Source: Methylocapsa acidiphila B2 (GTDB lineage: Bacteria > Pseudomonadota > Alphaproteobacteria > Rhizobiales > Beijerinckiaceae). Taken from it: 64,000 bases of DNA. The position numbers and the translations under genes were made by a program. Within the stretch, counting starts at the first letter, position 1. Every line of letters starts with the position of its first letter. A model generated the notes under the pieces. The model saw nothing but the letters and a program-made list of their open reading frames with translations. It had not been told where the DNA came from and did not search any database. Where the stretch lies: assembly GCF_000427445.1 (NCBI RefSeq), contig NZ_KE386496.1, positions 1,537,485-1,601,484 on the forward strand. Reading direction: 5' to 3'. Of the stretch, positions 29,567-39,361 are shown in pieces.

Positions 29567-29979
29567 CGAACGGCCGCCGCGAATGCGTGTGCTGAAGCGC
29601 GATCGCCGCCAGTCGAACCACGATAAAATTGCAGGGATCGGCTCGATCAACTCGTCGCAACCTCGCGATCGAGCAGGCCCAAGCGCGCCCGCAACCCAAC
29701 CGTCCTCAATCTCGCGGAGATCACCTCGCTCGAGACAGGAAGCGCGTCGAATCTTATCTCGCGGGCCGATTTCGTCGTCAAATAGATTAAGACCATAAAA
29801 TATATGTATTACGCTGTATACATGAAGCCGTTAGGTATTCGATATTTTTTATAGAATTACAAAGTATATCCATAAATAAATTCAAAAAAGAAAAATATTC
29901 TCCTTAAACGATGCTACAGCGCCTTCAGCGTCACGTCGCGGATTGGTTGCCGCGCAAGTCGAGGCATGGAGGCTTTGGA
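29567..29979. promoter_or_regulatory. AT-rich leader of the encapsulin operon
   Basis: About 410 bases without a gene. From 29780 to 29910 the composition switches abruptly to roughly 75-80% A+T, against the GC-rich background, with ATATATGTATTACG near 29795 and oligo-A runs near 29885. Such a block is typical of a strongly regulated promoter or a site for a xenogeneic silencer. Short frames within it are not genes. Confidence 0.5.
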
Positions 29980-30921
29980 ATGGCAGATGAAGTCGAGGTC
30001 CGTAATACATTAGGCGAGCCGGCCGCGCGCCAACTCGCAAATGCGACGAAAACCCGCGCGCAAATGCTGACGATCACGCCGCGCTGGCTGATCTCGTTTC
30101 TGCCCTGGGTTCCGGTCGAAGCCGGCATTTACCGCTTGAACAGGGTCAAAGAGAGGGAAGGCCTCGGCGACGTCGAATGTAGCCCGAGCTGGGAGCGGGA
30201 CGCCGACCTGCCAGAAACCTTCGTCGACTATGACACCGAGCCGCGCGAATATTTCCTCAATGCGGTGACCACCGTTCTCGACGTCCAGACTCGCGTTTCC
30301 GACCTCTACAATCAGCCCTATGACCAGATTCAGGAGCAGCTCCGCCTGCTCATCGAAAAGGTCAAGGAGCGTCAGGAAAGCGAGCTCATCTACAACGCCA
30401 ATTACGGCATTCTCACCAATACCGCGCCGTCAATGCAGATCAGCACGCGGCGCGGTCCGCCTACGCCCGACGATCTCGACGAATTGATCGCGCGCGTCTG
30501 GAAAGAGCCGGCGTTTTTCCTCGCGCACCCACGCGCGATCGCCGCCTTCGGCCGCGAATGCACCCGTCGCGGCGTTCCCCCGCCAACCATCAATCTCTTC
30601 GGCACGCCCTTCCTCACCTGGCGCGGCATTCCGCTGGTTCCCAGCGACAAGCTGAAGATCACGGATTCCGGCAGTGGAACCGGCAAGACTTCCATCCTCC
30701 TCCTCCGCACGGGCGAAAAGAAGCAGGGCGTCGTCGGCCTGTTCCAGCCCGGCGTTCCCGGCGAAGTGACGCCGAGCCTTTCGGTTCGCTTCATGGGGAT
30801 CAACCGCAAGGCGATCGCCTCTTACCTGATCTCGCTCTACTGCTCCTCGGCGATCCTTTGCGAGGATGCCGTCGGCGTGCTCGAGAATGTCGAGGTTGGC
30901 CACTATCATGAATATTCCTGA
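29980..30921 (+). CDS. Family 2A encapsulin shell protein
   Basis: 313 aa, HK97-fold shell protein that self-assembles into an icosahedral protein compartment. An ATG at 29911 opens the frame, but the ATG at 29980 has GGAGG seven bases upstream and gives MADEVEVRNTLGEPAARQLA, the usual family 2 N-terminus. Further family features are TKTRAQMLTITPRWLISFLP, EYFLNAVTTVLDVQTRVSDL (E-loop/N-arm region), and the C-terminal GVLENVEVGHYHEYS. The next gene, a cysteine desulfurase overlapping by 14 nt, is the known cargo of family 2A. No cNMP-binding insertion is present, so it is 2A rather than 2B. Related proteins were described as SrpI, a major membrane-fraction protein induced by sulfur starvation. 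Confidence 0.92.
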   Translation: MADEVEVRNTLGEPAARQLANATKTRAQMLTITPRWLISFLPWVPVEAGIYRLNRVKEREGLGDVECSPSWERDADLPETFVDYDTEPREYFLNAVTTVLDVQTRVSDLYNQPYDQIQEQLRLLIEKVKERQESELIYNANYGILTNTAPSMQISTRRGPPTPDDLDELIARVWKEPAFFLAHPRAIAAFGRECTRRGVPPPTINLFGTPFLTWRGIPLVPSDKLKITDSGSGTGKTSILLLRTGEKKQGVVGLFQPGVPGEVTPSLSVRFMGINRKAIASYLISLYCSSAILCEDAVGVLENVEVGHYHEYS

Positions 30922-33202
30922 TCCCCGCCACGCGGCGGCCACCGCGCCGGTCGCAACTCCGCCGGCCCCCCAATGGGGGGGCCAAGCGCCCAGCGTCATC
31001 GATCCCGGGATGATCGCGCATCTGGCGAACGCCTTTCTCAATGCGACGCCCGGAGAGACCGTCGATCCGCAGGCCTTGGCGAATTTCGCCGCCGCCCTCG
31101 AACGGCCTCCGACGCCGCCGACCTCGGGCCCAGGCGCCGTCGGCGCCGCCGCCGCCGCGCCGGGAACCAGTCTTCCCGGAGTTCAATCGGTTCCCTTCGT
31201 CACCGAATTACCGAGCCGGCCGACGCAAGCCGCTCGGGCCCCTGCCCAACACATTCCTGCGGCCGCGCTCGTCACCGGCGTGACCGGCTTTCCCGCAGGC
31301 GCCGCATCCTCCCCTCCTCCGGTCGAGGGATTCACGAGCCCAGCGCCAGAAAAAGGTCAGAGCGCGCCGCGCGGCTTCCTGAGCGAAGCGGATCTTCGCG
31401 CCCTGCCGCAGAGCCTCGGGCCCCTGGTCTCGAACGCGCCGACGAGCTCTCCTTCCGCGGTTTCGCCTGCAAGCCTCTCGCACGGCGGACCGTCCGGCCT
31501 CGGGCTTTCTCCCGCCGCTCAAACGGACTCTCTCTATTTTCTGAGCGAAGCCGCCGCAGCGCAGCCCGGCTCCGCCGCGCCGGCGCCGGCGATCGGACTT
31601 GGAAACTGGTTCATTCCCGAGCCGCCGAGCCAAAGCCTTGCCTTCGGCGCGCCGGCCGCCGCGCCGCTCTCGATCGAGCAGAGTCCGAGTTTTCCCGCAA
31701 ATTTCCCCTCCGAAAGGGAACTCCGCCCGCAGGGCCTGAGCGAATCCGGCGCTTTAGGACCGGCTCTCGCGCCGGAAGGATTTTCGCACGCCTCGACGCC
31801 GCTGGCCACGCCCGCCGGCGCCGGCGAATCCCTCTATTTCCTCAACGAGGCGCAATCCGCAGCTGCGGCGGGACCCGCCATAAGCAGCCCAGCCGCCACG
31901 CCCGCCCCTTCCGCCGCCGTCGCGCCGGAACTTTCGCCTCTGCTGGAGCCCGGCGTTCTGTCCGGCACACGCGCGTTCAACGCTCCGTCGTTCAAGCAGG
32001 ATTTTCCGATCCTGCGCCAGCATGTTCATGGCAAGCCGCTGATCTGGCTGGATAATGCCGCGACGACACAAAAGCCGCAGGCGGTGATCGACCGACTCGC
32101 CACTTTTTATGAGACTGAGAATTCCAACATTCACCGGGCCGCGCATGCTCTCGCGGCGCGCGCCACCGACGCCTATGAGGCCGCGCGCGAAAAGGTTCGG
32201 CGCTTCCTTGGCGCCGGCTCGCCGAACGACATCGTGTTCGCGCGCGGCGCGACCGAGGCGATCAATCTCGTCGCCAAGGCCTGGGGCCGCCGCAATGTCC
32301 GGGAAGGCGACGAGATCGTCGTCACCTGGCTCGAGCATCACGCCAATATCGTGCCTTGGCAGATGCTCTGCGCCGAGACGGGCGCGGTCCTGCGCGTCGC
32401 CCCCGTCGACGACAGCGGCCAGATCCTGCTCGACGAATACGCCAAGCTGCTCGGACCGAAGACGCGGCTCGTCTCTCTAACCCAAGTCTCGAATGCGCTC
32501 GGCACGGTGACGCCAGCGCAGGAAATGGTCGCGATCGCCCATCGCCACGGCGCTTGCGTCCTCGTCGACGGCGCTCAGGCCGTGTCGCACATGCCGGTCG
32601 ACGTGCAGGCGCTCGACTGCGACTTCTATGTCTTTTCCGGCCATAAGGTTTTCGGCCCGACCGGGATCGGCGTTCTTTATGGGAAGCCCGAGGTTCTGGA
32701 GGCCATGCCGCCCTGGCAGGGCGGCGGCAATATGATCGCCGACGTCACGTTCGAGAAGACGATCTACCAGCCGCCGCCAGGCCGATTCGAAGCGGGAACC
32801 GGCAATATCGGCGACGCGGTCGGACTCGGCGCCGCGATCGATTACGTCGAGCGAATCGGGATGGCCAATATCGCCGCTTACGAGCATGAACTGCTCGCCT
32901 ATGCGACGGACGGACTTCTCGGCGTGCCAGGCCTCACGATCATCGGCACAGCGAAGGAAAAGGCGGGCGTGATTTCCTTCGTCCTCGACGGCTGCCGCAG
33001 CGAGGACGTCGGCGCGGCCCTCGATCGGGAGGGCATCGCCGTGCGCTCCGGTCATCATTGCGCCCAGCCGATCCTGCGCCGATTCGGGCTCGAGACCACA
33101 GTGCGTCCGTCGCTCGCCCTCTACAACACCCATGAGGACATAGACGCGCTGGTCACGGCGCTGCATCGCATCCAGACGCAGAAAACCTATCGGTCGCGAT
33201 AA
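30908..33202 (+). CDS. Encapsulated cysteine desulfurase (SufS-like) cargo
   Basis: 764 aa from the ATG at 30908 (GAGG upstream; overlaps the shell gene end). Residues 1-355 are a disordered Ala/Pro/Ser-rich extension, the encapsulation-mediating region. It contains three copies of a short motif: GFLSEADL (near 156), SLYFLSEA (207) and SLYFLNEA (307). From about 360 comes a complete class II PLP desulfurase: AFNAPSFKQDFPILRQHVHG, WLDNAATTQKPQAVID, FSGHKVFGPTGIGVLYG with the PLP Lys, and VRSGHHCAQPILRRFGL with the catalytic Cys. It releases sulfur from cysteine as a persulfide; inside the shell this may store or detoxify sulfur. No SufE or Fe-S operon is adjacent. Confidence 0.93.
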   Translation: MNIPDPRHAAATAPVATPPAPQWGGQAPSVIDPGMIAHLANAFLNATPGETVDPQALANFAAALERPPTPPTSGPGAVGAAAAAPGTSLPGVQSVPFVTELPSRPTQAARAPAQHIPAAALVTGVTGFPAGAASSPPPVEGFTSPAPEKGQSAPRGFLSEADLRALPQSLGPLVSNAPTSSPSAVSPASLSHGGPSGLGLSPAAQTDSLYFLSEAAAAQPGSAAPAPAIGLGNWFIPEPPSQSLAFGAPAAAPLSIEQSPSFPANFPSERELRPQGLSESGALGPALAPEGFSHASTPLATPAGAGESLYFLNEAQSAAAAGPAISSPAATPAPSAAVAPELSPLLEPGVLSGTRAFNAPSFKQDFPILRQHVHGKPLIWLDNAATTQKPQAVIDRLATFYETENSNIHRAAHALAARATDAYEAAREKVRRFLGAGSPNDIVFARGATEAINLVAKAWGRRNVREGDEIVVTWLEHHANIVPWQMLCAETGAVLRVAPVDDSGQILLDEYAKLLGPKTRLVSLTQVSNALGTVTPAQEMVAIAHRHGACVLVDGAQAVSHMPVDVQALDCDFYVFSGHKVFGPTGIGVLYGKPEVLEAMPPWQGGGNMIADVTFEKTIYQPPPGRFEAGTGNIGDAVGLGAAIDYVERIGMANIAAYEHELLAYATDGLLGVPGLTIIGTAKEKAGVISFVLDGCRSEDVGAALDREGIAVRSGHHCAQPILRRFGLETTVRPSLALYNTHEDIDALVTALHRIQTQKTYRSR

Positions 33203-33245
33203 CCGCCCGCAGGCGCGCGTCTTCCCTGGATGCGCGCCGCTTCGC

Positions 33246-33809
33246 TCAGCGCCGCGCTTGCGCCAAGGCCTGGCTCGAAGCGGCGTTTTGCGCATAGATC
33301 GTCTCGAAGCGCCGCTCGAAGGCCGCGGCGGCCGCCCGGCTCTCGATGACGATGAGGTCATTGTCCTGCCGCTTCAGGCCGGAAGCGGAGAAATTGGCGG
33401 CGCCAGACCGCACCAATCGCCCGTCAATCTGATAGCTTTTCAAATGCATCAAGGGCGCGCCTGGCCGCTTATAGCGGATTTCGACCCCCGGATCGGCCAT
33501 CAAATCCGCAAAGGGAACCGTAGGGTCGCGCTCTCCGATCCGCCCGCCGTCCATATAGATACGGACGCGGACGCCGCGGTCGGCGGCGCGCGCGAGCGCC
33601 TCCATCACCGGCCAATCGGTCAGAACATAGGCCGCGAGATCAATGCTGCTTTGCGCCTGATTGATCAATGCGACGTCTATGCGCTCCAAATTCTCCGCCG
33701 GCGCATAGTGAATGATCGGCGCCGGATCGGCGAGGCCACCGGCGAGCGAAGCGAGGAGAAGCCCTATGCCTAGGGCAAGGCGGCCGAGAGAAGTGCGAAG
33801 CTGGAGCAT
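33246..33809 (-). CDS. Exported single-HKD phospholipase D-family nuclease
   Basis: 187 aa from the ATG at 33809. A signal peptide (LALGIGLLLASLAGGLADPA) is followed by a compact PLD domain with AQSSIDLAAYVLTD and one HKD motif, HLKSYQIDGRLVRSGAANFS (His, Lys, Asp, then the Asn/Ser that closes the site). Length and single motif match the Nuc-type endonucleases that act as homodimers in the periplasm. Convergent with the desulfurase gene, 43 bases between stops. Substrate, DNA or phospholipid, is not shown. Confidence 0.85.
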   Translation of the reverse strand: MLQLRTSLGRLALGIGLLLASLAGGLADPAPIIHYAPAENLERIDVALINQAQSSIDLAAYVLTDWPVMEALARAADRGVRVRIYMDGGRIGERDPTVPFADLMADPGVEIRYKRPGAPLMHLKSYQIDGRLVRSGAANFSASGLKRQDNDLIVIESRAAAAAFERRFETIYAQNAASSQALAQARR

Positions 33810-33985
33810 GCGCGTATTTCGTGTTATATGTAAAAAATACAACTACTGCGCGGCTCTTTCCAAACTCCTAACGCCAAAACCGCGCGATTGCCGGTTCCGC
33901 CTGCGCCGCGCTTGCCGGCGGAACCAAAGAGCTTGATACTCGAAGCCCTGCCAAATGCTTGTTTGAACAAGAAAGTCATCACGCC

Positions 33986-34510
33986 ATGGCCCGCAGCCTC
34001 CGCCACGAACGTCGCGTGCTCAACGTCGAAGAAGCCTCTCTCGTCGAAAACACGCATCACCCGATTTTAGCGTCGCTATCCGACGCCGATCTTGCCGAGC
34101 TCCGCAAGCGCGTGCGCGAGCGGCGCGAGCGCGCCACGCAGCTTGCCGCAAGGCAGCGCCGCGAATTGCGCGGCAAGGCCGATCCCAGGGGAGCGCATGC
34201 CGCCTCCGACGATTCCGGCATGCGCATGAAACGGGATTTGCTCGCCGCAGCTGTGCGGAGGCTGAACAAAGAGGCCGCCCGACGCGAATCGAAAGCCGCC
34301 CGCGAAGCCTTGATCGACAGCGCCAAGCGCGCGCTCACGCTGCGCCGCGCCAACGCCGCCAAGGCGACGAGGCCCTCGGCGGGCCGCACGCCCAATGAGG
34401 GGTTCCAACCGAAAGGCGAGCCCGCGGGCCGCTCGCTGCGCAATCCGGCGAAAATCGGCGAAATCAGCCAACACACAAAAAACATGCAGGCCAAACACGA
34501 CGCGCGATAA
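33986..34510 (+). CDS. Basic helical hypothetical protein
   Basis: 174 aa from the ATG at 33986 (MARSLRHERRVLNVEEASLV). Extremely rich in Arg, Lys and Ala, mostly helical, with LRKRVRERRERATQLAARQR as a probable coiled coil and a disordered C-terminus ending NPAKIGEISQHTKNMQAKHD. No Cys-rich motif, no membrane helix. Composition suggests a nucleic-acid-binding or ribosome-associated protein; I do not recognise the family. An in-frame ATG at 33959 is an alternative start. Confidence 0.6.
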   Translation: MARSLRHERRVLNVEEASLVENTHHPILASLSDADLAELRKRVRERRERATQLAARQRRELRGKADPRGAHAASDDSGMRMKRDLLAAAVRRLNKEAARRESKAAREALIDSAKRALTLRRANAAKATRPSAGRTPNEGFQPKGEPAGRSLRNPAKIGEISQHTKNMQAKHDAR

Positions 34511-34570
34511 GCCTATGGCCTTCGATTGGCTGTTGTCCCCTTGCCTGCGCGCCCAAAGCGGCACGCGGGG

Positions 34571-34951
34571 TCAGGAAACTTGCGAACCCTCCCCCGGCGC
34601 CAGAGCGGAGCGCTCGGATTCGCTGAACACGCGACTACGCGTCAGGAAGCGGACCCCTTCCGGCGCCTCGATGGAAAAGCCGGCACCGCGCCCAGCGACC
34701 ACGTCGAGGATGAGCTGGGTGTGCGACCAAAGCTCGAATTGCGCGGCGCCGATATAGACGGGGCAACCGTCGATCTCCCCGAGCAAAACATCGCTCGGTC
34801 CAGTGCGAAACTCGCCCTGCGGAAAGCACATGGGCGAGCTGCCGTCGCAACAGCCTCCGGACTGATGGAACAGCAAAGGCCCATGCGCCGCCTTGAGCCG
34901 CTCGATGAGCCGCAATGCCTCCTCCGTGGCGCCGACGCGCTCCACCATCAA
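34571..34951 (-). CDS. DUF779 protein, aldehyde-dehydrogenase partner
   Basis: 126 aa. Family features are LIERLKAAHGPLLFHQSGGC, CDGSSPMCFPQGEF, DVLLGEIDGCPVYIGAAQFE and FSIEAPEGVRFLTRSRVF. The CC...C cluster is conserved in DUF779 and could bind a metal. DUF779 genes almost always follow acetaldehyde/aldehyde dehydrogenase genes, as here with 18 bases between. Function is unknown; a maturation or regulatory role for the dehydrogenase is the usual guess. Confidence 0.9.
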   Translation of the reverse strand: MMVERVGATEEALRLIERLKAAHGPLLFHQSGGCCDGSSPMCFPQGEFRTGPSDVLLGEIDGCPVYIGAAQFELWSHTQLILDVVAGRGAGFSIEAPEGVRFLTRSRVFSESERSALAPGEGSQVS

Positions 34952-34969
34952 TCGCCTCCCGGCCGGCGC

Positions 34970-36490
<1,521 letters not shown>

Positions 36491-36674
36491 TATTGTCCTC
36501 CTTGGGCGTTTTCTCCTCGAGGCATGCTTGTGCTCGCCTTCACGTTTCTATCTGGCGCGCGCTCGGCGGAAAGGCGGGACTTCAACCAAGCGAAACAGGC
36601 TTCAAGCAATTTGGTTCCATCGCGGCATTGAACCACGCCGAAGCCGTTCCAAGTCCTCCCAGTCGCGGCCTCTA

Positions 36675-37643
36675 TCACGGTTGAGGGACGAGCGCGAGCT
36701 TGGCTGAGCGCGCAGCCGCCGCCCGGATGGCGTGCGCGTAGAGCGCAGCCACGGCGCAGCTCGCCATGCGCGCGCGCAGGCTATCCGCGCGGCTCGTCAA
36801 GATGATCGGCGCGCGCGCCCCCAGCACAATGCCGGCCGCATCGGCATTCGCCAGAAAGATGAGAACCTTGGCGAGCATATTGCCGGCTTCGAGATCAGGA
36901 ACGACCAGAATGTCCGCGTCGCCCGCGACGGCCGATTTTATGCCCTTGGTCGCGGCGGCGGAAGCGCTGATCGCATTGTCGAAGGCGAGCGGGCCGTCGA
37001 GTATGCCGCCGGCAATCTGGCCGCGATCGGCCATTTTACAGAGCGCCGCCGCGTCGATGGTCGAAGGAATCTTCGCGCTGACCGTTTCCGCAGCGGAAAG
37101 AATGGCGACTTTGGGATTCTCTATCTGCAATGCGTTGGCGAGATCGATGGCGTTTTGAACAATATCGGCCTTGTCGTCGAGCGTCGGGAAAATATTAACC
37201 GCGGCGTCGGTGACGAACAAAGGTTTGTGATAGGTTGGCACGTCCATGATGAACACATGGCTAATGCGCCGATCCGTCCTGATTCCGGTATCCTTGCGCA
37301 CAACCTCGGCCATCAACTCGTCGGTATGTAGGCTCCCCTTCATGAGCGCGTCGGCCTCGCCCGCGCGAACGAGCTCGACCGCCCTGGCCGCCGCTGCATG
37401 GCTGTGCGGCGCATCAATTAATTTGAAATTCGAAATGTCGAGGCCGAGCGACGCGGCGAGCGATTGGATTTTCGACTTGGGACCGACCAATATCGGATGG
37501 ATGATGCGCGCCTTCGCGGCCTCGCAGGCCCCCCGGAGCGAGGATTCGTCGCAAGGATGCGCGACCGCGGTGCGAACCGGCGCCAATCCATGACAAAGGA
37601 AAATCAGAGCGTCGTATTTTTGATGCGCGCGATCCTTCGACAT
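36675..37643 (-). CDS. Phosphate acetyl/butyryltransferase family protein
   Basis: 322 aa, the short Pta/Ptb type without the N-terminal DRTGG/AAA domains. It would transfer an acyl group between CoA and phosphate. Family features: AAKARIIHPILVGPKSKIQS, ADALMKGSLHTDELMAEVVR, RRISHVFIMDVPTYHKPLFV, TDAAVNIFPTLDDKADIVQN and GDADILVVPDLEAGNMLAKV. No acetate or butyrate kinase is adjacent; the aldehyde dehydrogenase on its left may supply or consume acetate. Separate transcription unit or loosely linked (184-base gap). Confidence 0.88.
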   Translation of the reverse strand: MSKDRAHQKYDALIFLCHGLAPVRTAVAHPCDESSLRGACEAAKARIIHPILVGPKSKIQSLAASLGLDISNFKLIDAPHSHAAAARAVELVRAGEADALMKGSLHTDELMAEVVRKDTGIRTDRRISHVFIMDVPTYHKPLFVTDAAVNIFPTLDDKADIVQNAIDLANALQIENPKVAILSAAETVSAKIPSTIDAAALCKMADRGQIAGGILDGPLAFDNAISASAAATKGIKSAVAGDADILVVPDLEAGNMLAKVLIFLANADAAGIVLGARAPIILTSRADSLRARMASCAVAALYAHAIRAAAARSAKLALVPQP

Positions 37644-38022
37644 GGGCGACGCTTTATTCCCCTATATTCGAGGCTCGGCCGCGACAAGAAGCTGTTTCGC
37701 GTTTACGCCGCCGTCCTGCGCTATCGCCGCGAAGAACGGCGGTCGGGACGCAGAAGCAGGCAATCTAGACGCCCCCTGAAGGCCGAAGCGCTATACTTTA
37801 TCAGCACGCATCGCCTTCGCATAGACGAAGGCGCGTGGCGGCCCCGGAGTCTCGCGATGCGCGAGATTGCTCCTAGCGCGAGATCGAAAAATCAGCTTTA
37901 ATAATTTCGAGTTCGGCGCCAACCTGAAACGAGAGATCGCTTCACGTTGAATGACCGCAAAAGTCCAGCGAAAGACTGGAATATCGACGAACAAAGTGAC
38001 GCATTAAGCAAGGATGGCGGCG
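37644..38022. other. Divergent intergenic region with two tandem hairpins
   Basis: About 380 bases between the acyltransferase (minus) and the dihaem gene (plus). Two perfect hairpins follow each other: CGCCTTCG/CGAAGGCG (37812-37833, 6-base loop) and TCTCGCG/CGCGAGA (37850-37866, 3-base loop). They could be part of a small RNA or a leader. No gene is visible. Confidence 0.4.
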
Positions 38023-39351
38023 ATGCTGACTTCGCGCGGAATGTTGATCGTCGCCTTCGCGGTTGTGGCCGCGCTCATCGGCGTTCTCGCGGTGTCAATC
38101 AACATCCCCGACGGCTCCCGTCCTCCAACGCCGCAGGCCGCCCAGCCTGTCGCTCTGAGGCAGGCCGCCGAAAAGCCGAACCTGCCCGCCGGCATATCGA
38201 CGCAACTCTACGCGATCGCCGTGCCGCGTGGCCGCGAACCCACGCCCGACCTGATCGCCCTCGGCGAAAAGCTGTTCAAGGACAAGCGCCTTTCCATCGA
38301 CGACTCGGTCGCATGCGAGACCTGCCATGATCCGGCCAAAGGATTCTCGGACCATCGCGGCGATAGCGCGACCTCGGCCGGGGTGAAGGGTCAACACGGA
38401 CAGCGCAACGCCCCGACCGTCCTGAACGCAATGTTCCAAGCCTCGCAATTCTGGGACGGCCGCGCGGCGACGCTTGAGGACCAGGCCAAGCTTCCGATCC
38501 TCAATCCTGTCGAGATGGGACAAAAAGATCCCGCGGACGTCGTCGCTAAAGTGCGCAAAATCCCCGAATATGTGCTGGCCTTCAACGCGATCAATGGCGG
38601 CGACGTCACCTATGACGGCATCGCCGCCGCGATCGCCGCCTTCGAGCGGACGCAATATTCCGGCAATTCTCCGTTCGACCACTTTCTCGCGGGAGATCAA
38701 CAGGCTCTAAGCGATGCGGCGAAACGCGGCTGGGCCTTATTCCAAGGCAAGGGACGCTGCAGCGCCTGCCACGCCTTCAACTCTGTCTCGTCGCTTTTCT
38801 CGGATCAGAAGTTCCACAACATCGGGATCGCCGCGCATAAGCAGAATTTCGCGGAGCTCGCCGGCAAGGCCGCCGCGATCTTGCGGAGCGGAGATGAGAA
38901 GCAACTCGACGAACTCGCCTTGCAGACATCCTATTCGGAGCTCGGCCGCTTCCTCGTGACGAAGAATGAGGCCGACATAGGCGCCTTCAAGAGCGAGACC
39001 CTGCGCAATATCGGCGTCACCGCGCCCTATATGCACGACGGCTCTCTCGCGACCTTGTGGGATGTGATGGACCATTACAACAAGGGCGGCGTTCCGAACC
39101 CCTATCTCGACGGCGGCATGCAGCGGCTCGGCCTTAGCGAAGCGGAGATCGACGACGTCGTCGCCTTTCTCTTCAGCCTCACGGACGACCGCTACGCGGA
39201 ATTCAACAAGGCCGAGATCGCGCGGCAGACAGGCCTGAAAACCACCCGGCCGCAGCGCGAGACCGACATCGCGGAGGGGCGGAAGGGAGACCTCGGCGAC
39301 ATCGGAACCAATCCCGATTTGCGGAACCCGGCGACGATCGGCGCCTTTTAG
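38023..39351 (+). CDS. MauG/CcpA-family dihaem cytochrome c peroxidase-like protein
   Basis: 442 aa from the ATG at 38023, for which AAGG lies nine bases upstream (the in-frame ATG at 38014 is too close to it). An N-terminal helix (about 7-27) is a signal or anchor. Two haem c sites are present, CETCH at 98-102 and CSACH at 246-250, with the bacterial dihaem peroxidase pattern NAPTVLNAMFQASQFWDGRA and FKSETLRNIGVTAPYMHDGS. Such proteins reduce peroxide or, like MauG and MbnH, carry out long-range oxidation of a partner protein. Ten bases separate it from the exported phosphoesterase, so the two are co-transcribed; neither a mau nor a methanobactin gene is near. Confidence 0.9.
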   Translation: MLTSRGMLIVAFAVVAALIGVLAVSINIPDGSRPPTPQAAQPVALRQAAEKPNLPAGISTQLYAIAVPRGREPTPDLIALGEKLFKDKRLSIDDSVACETCHDPAKGFSDHRGDSATSAGVKGQHGQRNAPTVLNAMFQASQFWDGRAATLEDQAKLPILNPVEMGQKDPADVVAKVRKIPEYVLAFNAINGGDVTYDGIAAAIAAFERTQYSGNSPFDHFLAGDQQALSDAAKRGWALFQGKGRCSACHAFNSVSSLFSDQKFHNIGIAAHKQNFAELAGKAAAILRSGDEKQLDELALQTSYSELGRFLVTKNEADIGAFKSETLRNIGVTAPYMHDGSLATLWDVMDHYNKGGVPNPYLDGGMQRLGLSEAEIDDVVAFLFSLTDDRYAEFNKAEIARQTGLKTTRPQRETDIAEGRKGDLGDIGTNPDLRNPATIGAF

Positions 39352-39361
39352 GAGCAAAGCC

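Noticed and set aside
33815..33845. GTGTTATATGTAAAAAATAC as an operator before the PLD gene
   Set aside because: Only one half-site is present; the opposite half does not match.
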